Assembly (NCBI GenBank): GCA_018826545.1 | Contig: JAHKAL010000077.1 | Coordinates: forward strand, 1 to 16,553 | From: Patescibacteria group bacterium | GTDB lineage: Bacteria; Patescibacteriota; Microgenomatia; UBA8517 | Length of the DNA: 16,553 nt | Direction: 5' to 3' | Shown: piece by piece, positions 13,635 to 16,553 of the stretch | How the letters are laid out: the number at the start of each line of letters is the position of its first letter | Numbering within the stretch: position 1 is the stretch's first letter | The notes under the pieces: generated by a model | What the model saw: the letters and a program-made list of their open reading frames with translations, nothing else | Databases searched by the model: none | What the model was told of the DNA's origin: nothing | Program-made: the position numbers and the translations under genes

Positions 13635-14537
13635 ATGTTCAATTGTTGCCCAAAATTTATATTTTTTTCTCACATTTATAATAGTCTTTTGGGATTGTTG
13701 TTGAGTTTTATTCTTTTATTATTATGTTCATCAAATATTTATGCACAGGTCTTTATTAATGAAATTAATTCTTTTGAATCTTCTGGTGATTGGGTTGAAC
13801 TTTATTCAAATGAGAATGTAGATGTTTCAGGTTGGATTTTAAGAGATGGTGCGACTACAAAAGTAAAAACTATACCTGAAGGAAGTATAATTGGGCCATC
13901 GAGTTCAAATTATTTAATTATTGATGCTGGTAGTAGGTTAAATGTTGATAAAGATATAGTTAAATTGTTTGAAGCTGATGATGTAACACTAGTTGACCAA
14001 ATAACTTATGGGGAAGGAGGAAATATTTGTGCTTCTCAGATCGGAGAATCTGTGGGCAGATTGCCAGATGGTTCAACTTCTATTGTTAGATTTTCTTTAC
14101 AAACAAAAAGTTCTGTAAATATTGATCAACAGAGTTTGTGTCCAACACCAACTCCATCACCAACTGAAAGTCCAACACCAACTCCCACAGCTACAACAAC
14201 ATCAAGTTTAACTCCTACACCAACAGCAAGTCTGACACCAACAAAAACTTTGACTCCAAAATCTACAAAAACACCAACACTTAAACCTACAAGTACTTCA
14301 ACTACTGAATCATTAGAAGAATTTGTAGAAGGAGATATATTAGGAATCCAAAGTGAGAGTGAAAGTCCGAGTCCTACAGAAGAATCTGAAGAAAGTACTG
14401 AAAAATCAAAAGTAAGTATTTTTTCTATAGTATTTATTGTTTTAGGAATTTCATTTGTAGGTTTTTCAGGCTTTGCTTTCTTTAAACAGAAAAGGTTAAA
14501 TAATAATGAAGGTGAAAAAAATAAAGAAATTATTTAG
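13635..14537 (+). CDS. Secreted lamin-tail-domain protein with C-terminal membrane anchor
   Basis: A 300-residue surface protein. A signal peptide (hydrophobic 17-32, likely cut after SNIYA at 37) precedes a lamin-tail-like beta domain (about 39-166) recognised by VFINEINSFE, then GDWVELYSN, VSGWILRDG and SNYLIIDAG. A Pro/Thr/Ser-rich stalk (170-224) and an acidic segment (225-259) lead to a C-terminal helix (about 261-283) and a basic end (FFKQKR), a stop-transfer arrangement. The LTD fold is found in bacterial exported proteins, often with adhesion or nuclease partners; no nuclease domain is present. It may be a wall-spanning surface protein. It lies 35 bases after the hydrolase gene with no clear promoter, and its end overlaps the VanZ-like gene by 32 bases, so these may share a transcript. 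Confidence 0.85.
   Translation: MFNCCPKFIFFSHIYNSLLGLLLSFILLLLCSSNIYAQVFINEINSFESSGDWVELYSNENVDVSGWILRDGATTKVKTIPEGSIIGPSSSNYLIIDAGSRLNVDKDIVKLFEADDVTLVDQITYGEGGNICASQIGESVGRLPDGSTSIVRFSLQTKSSVNIDQQSLCPTPTPSPTESPTPTPTATTTSSLTPTPTASLTPTKTLTPKSTKTPTLKPTSTSTTESLEEFVEGDILGIQSESESPSPTEESEESTEKSKVSIFSIVFIVLGISFVGFSGFAFFKQKRLNNNEGEKNKEII
14142..14306 (+). repeat. Pro/Thr-rich coding repeat (surface stalk)
   Basis: About 55 codons of irregular TP, SP and PTPT units (CCAACACCA-like in DNA) code for the stalk between the lamin-tail domain and the membrane anchor. It is the longest of the P/T/S linkers in the window. Confidence 0.75.
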
Positions 14538-14931
14538 TTTGTGGATTCCTCCTATTTGTTGGTCATTTTTAATATTTTATCTTTCTTCTCGTTCTCTTCC
14601 TTCTACATCTCAAATATTTTGGAGGGATTTTATTGTTAAAAAATCGGCTCATGTAATTGAGTATGCAATATTCTCTTCAATGCTTTATAGAGCTTTTAGA
14701 AACAGTGGTATAAGTAAAAGAAATTCTGGTATTTTTGCAATTTGTTTAGCTATAATTTATGCTTCAACCGATGAATACCATCAATCTTTCACTCCAGGAA
14801 GAGAGCCTCGTGTAAGGGATGTTATATTTGATACAATTGGAGCATCTTTAGCTATTTATTTAATATGGAATTTATTACCAAAAGCGCAAGGGAAACTCAA
14901 AAACTTGGTAGAAAAGTTGCAGCTGATTTAG
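14506..14931 (+). CDS. VanZ-like family membrane protein
   Basis: A 141-residue integral membrane protein of the VanZ-like family. It carries the family's paired motifs: KSAHVIEYAIF (46-56) and STDEYHQSFTPGREPRVRD (87-105), followed by D109 in FDTIGASLA. VanZ of enterococci confers teicoplanin resistance; the role of these small chromosomal homologues is generally unknown, so I infer only an envelope-related function. The ATG lies 10 bases after AAAGG (14491-14495), a modest ribosome site, and is within the lamin-tail gene (32-base overlap). Its own 3' end overlaps tsaE by 67 bases. Confidence 0.92.
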   Translation: MKVKKIKKLFSLWIPPICWSFLIFYLSSRSLPSTSQIFWRDFIVKKSAHVIEYAIFSSMLYRAFRNSGISKRNSGIFAICLAIIYASTDEYHQSFTPGREPRVRDVIFDTIGASLAIYLIWNLLPKAQGKLKNLVEKLQLI

Positions 14932-15293
14932 TTAAAAAAACTCCTACAGTAATTGCATTAACAGGAAATTTAGGTAGTGGTAAAACAACTTTTGTTCAAG
15001 GTTTTGCTAGAGGCTTGGGAATTAAGAAAAAGATTATTTCTCCTACTTTTATTCTTATGAGGACATACAAAGCAAAAAAAAGAAAAATGTTGTATCATTT
15101 AGACCTTTATAGACTTGAGAGTAATTTTAAGGAAGAAATAGAAAATTTGGGAGTAAAAGATATTTGGAAAGAGAAAAAGAATATTTTAGTTATAGAATGG
15201 GCAGAAAAGATTAAAGATATACTGCCAGAGGGTACTTCCTGGATAAAATTTGAATACTTACCAGATGACCAAAGAAAAATTATAATAGAATAG
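14865..15293 (+). CDS. tsaE: TsaE, ATPase for tRNA t6A modification
   Basis: TsaE binds the TsaB-TsaD complex and resets it by ATP binding and hydrolysis in the synthesis of N6-threonylcarbamoyl-adenosine at position 37 of ANN-decoding tRNAs. At 142 residues it is normal in size. Walker A GNLGSGKTT is at 34-42. SPTF lies at 59-62, HLDLYRL at 78-84 and EWAEK at 111-115, all family hallmarks. The start ITKSARETQKLG (4-15) matches the usual TsaE N-terminus, and no other in-frame start codon exists before the P-loop, so the 67-base overlap with the VanZ-like gene is required. galE follows after 6 bases, and tsaB lies just beyond. Confidence 0.95.
   Translation: MEFITKSARETQKLGRKVAADLVKKTPTVIALTGNLGSGKTTFVQGFARGLGIKKKIISPTFILMRTYKAKKRKMLYHLDLYRLESNFKEEIENLGVKDIWKEKKNILVIEWAEKIKDILPEGTSWIKFEYLPDDQRKIIIE
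15258..15286 (+). promoter_or_regulatory. Candidate internal promoter for galE
   Basis: TATAAT (15281-15286), a perfect -10 box, sits inside the end of tsaE, with TTACCA (15258-15263, 4 of 6) 17 bases upstream. Transcription would start about 6 bases before the galE ATG. It may let galE and tsaB be transcribed separately from tsaE. A perfect box by chance is not rare in DNA this A/T-rich. Confidence 0.4.
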
Positions 15294-15299
15294 AAAGAG

Positions 15300-16286
15300 A
15301 TGAAAAAAATATTAGTTACAGGTGGAGCAGGCTATATAGGCAGTTTTATGATAAGGCATTTAAGGGATTCTGGATATGAACCTATTGTTGTAGATAATTT
15401 TTCCTCAGGTCACTTAAAAGCAGTAGAAGGATTTAATTATAATCAGGTTGATTTACTTTACGAAAAAGATAAGTTAGATGTCATTTTTGAGAAAGAAGAA
15501 ATTGCAGGGGTAATACATATGGCAAGCTATATTCAAATGGGTGAATCTTTTGTTAATCCTGCTAAATATTTTGAAAATAATTTAATAGTTGCCATAAACG
15601 TATTAAATGCAATGCAAAGATTTAATGTTAATAATTTTATATTATCTTCCACTGCTGGAGTATATGGAAACCCTGAGAGTTTACCCATAAAAGAAGATGA
15701 TTCAAAAAATCCAGAGAATCCTTATGGTGAAACTAAATTAATGATTGAAAAAATGCTTCCTTGGTATGAAAAAGCATATGGAATGAAGTATATAAGTATT
15801 AGATATTTTAATGCCGCAGGAGCTAGCCTAGATGGATCGATTGGGGAAGATCATCCTGAAGAGAGTCACTTAATTCCCCTAGCTCTAAAAGCTGCCATAG
15901 AGGATAAAGAGTTTACAATTTTTGGAAATGATTATGATACCAAAGATGGAACTTGTATCAGGGATTACATTCATGTTTTGGATTTAGTGGAAAACCATAC
16001 TATGGCTTTAAGTTACCTATTTAAAGGAGGAAAAAGTAACTACTTTAATGCAGGAGTTGGAAGAGGTTATTCTAATAAAGAAGTAATTACTGCAATAGAA
16101 GAGGTAACAGGTAAAAAAATGAATATTAAATATGGCCAAAGAAGAAAGGGTGATGCAAACTCTTTATTTGCATCAAATGAAAAAATTAAAAAGGTACTTG
16201 GTTGGCAACCTAAATATGATTTAAAAAAGATAATTGAAACTGCATATCTTTGGCATACTAAAAACCCCGAAGGATTTAAGGAATGA
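15300..16286 (+). CDS. galE: UDP-glucose 4-epimerase
   Basis: Interconverts UDP-glucose and UDP-galactose, supplying sugars for envelope glycans. A 328-residue short-chain dehydrogenase-type enzyme with NAD-binding TGGAGYIG (7-14), the catalytic Ser/Thr pair in STAGVYG (117-123) and the YxxxK pair Y142/K146. DGTCIRDYIHVLDL near residue 223 is diagnostic of GalE. The block usually read GES-x-x-x-P is GESFVNPAKYF (81-91). The substrate-loop residues make GalE more likely than a rhamnose or glucuronate epimerase, though UDP-GlcNAc use cannot be excluded. It is wedged between tsaE and tsaB and overlaps tsaB by 4 bases. Confidence 0.94.
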   Translation: MKKILVTGGAGYIGSFMIRHLRDSGYEPIVVDNFSSGHLKAVEGFNYNQVDLLYEKDKLDVIFEKEEIAGVIHMASYIQMGESFVNPAKYFENNLIVAINVLNAMQRFNVNNFILSSTAGVYGNPESLPIKEDDSKNPENPYGETKLMIEKMLPWYEKAYGMKYISIRYFNAAGASLDGSIGEDHPEESHLIPLALKAAIEDKEFTIFGNDYDTKDGTCIRDYIHVLDLVENHTMALSYLFKGGKSNYFNAGVGRGYSNKEVITAIEEVTGKKMNIKYGQRRKGDANSLFASNEKIKKVLGWQPKYDLKKIIETAYLWHTKNPEGFKE

Positions 16287-16553
16287 AACTCTATATCGAT
16301 ACCTCCCAAAGAGAAGAAGTCACTGTTTCTTTAGACGGGGAAGTATTTAAAACTAATTCGAAGAAAGAAAAATCACAAAGACTTCTCCCTTTTATTGATG
16401 AGACATTAAAAAAGAAAAAGCTTTCTTTAAAAGATTTAACTGAAATTGAAGTTAATATTGGTCCAGGATCTTTTACAGGTTTAAAAGTTGGTGTTTCAGT
16501 AGCTCAAGCTTTGGGTTGGGCTTTAAATATTCCTGTTAATGGGAAGAATATAA
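16283..16553 (+). CDS. tsaB: TsaB, t6A modification scaffold protein (partial, runs off the right edge)
   Basis: The ATG is within the galE stop (ATGA), preceded by AAGGA (16278-16282), which lies directly against it. Ninety codons are visible. The opening MKLYIDTS and the later IGPGSFTGLKVGVSVAQAL (residues about 63-81) are hallmarks of TsaB, an inactive relative of TsaD that holds the TsaD-TsaE complex together. The 3' end lies outside the window. It completes two of the three dedicated t6A genes in one cluster; tsaD is not seen here. Confidence 0.93.
   Translation, partial: MKLYIDTSQREEVTVSLDGEVFKTNSKKEKSQRLLPFIDETLKKKKLSLKDLTEIEVNIGPGSFTGLKVGVSVAQALGWALNIPVNGKNI

Noticed and set aside
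1..16553. Mobile elements, CRISPR array, tRNA or rRNA genes, phage defence island
   Set aside because: Nearly all bases are covered by housekeeping or envelope genes, the gaps are under about 75 bases, and no terminal repeats, transposase, spaced direct repeats or RNA-gene structure were seen.

Overview
The window is an A/T-rich (by eye about 30% G+C), very densely packed bacterial chromosome segment with almost no intergenic DNA; no gap between genes exceeds about 75 bases. Gene content and style suggest a small-genome member of the Candidate Phyla Radiation (Patescibacteria), most likely Microgenomates. The signs are single-membrane envelope proteins anchored by an N-terminal helix and followed by Pro/Thr/Ser linkers, an FtsEX operon, a VanZ-like protein, a lamin-tail protein, and a genetic code in which UGA is a stop, read by an RF2. 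The phylum is an inference; no rRNA or other phylogenetic marker lies here. No rRNA, tRNA, CRISPR array, insertion sequence or prophage was seen.

Layout. At 1-100 is the 3' end of an unrecognised forward gene, abutting end to end with a reverse-strand P-loop kinase-like gene (101-676). A compact divergent promoter region (677-726) then launches secA (727-3465), followed by a membrane-anchored FKBP isomerase. Next come two amino-acid metabolism genes, glutamate dehydrogenase (4015-5286) and a Kbl/AONS-type PLP enzyme (5353-6534). A divergent tRNA-guanine transglycosylase (6606-7700) follows. A run of short, separately promoted genes comes next: a LytR_C-domain membrane protein, a two-helix membrane protein, peptide release factor 2 (prfB), and an unknown single-helix protein.

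The third part (10624-13599) is an ftsE-ftsX-hydrolase operon. The third gene encodes a secreted PcsB/CwlO-like coiled coil joined to a C39-type cysteine peptidase domain, with a 4-base ATGA overlap to ftsX. This looks like a complete FtsEX-controlled cell-wall cleavage machine with an unusual enzymatic head, and it is the best candidate here for a poorly described system. Further right are a secreted lamin-tail protein, a VanZ-like protein, tsaE (t6A tRNA modification ATPase; start 67 bases inside vanZ), galE, and the first 271 bases of tsaB (ATGA overlap with galE).

A second theme is gene-start architecture. Most genes that head a transcription unit have an extended -10 box (TGN plus a TATAAT-like hexamer) ending only 4-15 bases before the start codon, and no Shine-Dalgarno. 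This predicts leaderless or nearly leaderless mRNAs. Internal genes such as ftsX and vanZ instead carry an AAGG-type ribosome site or an ATGA overlap. This pattern also decides the prfB start (8956 rather than 8950).
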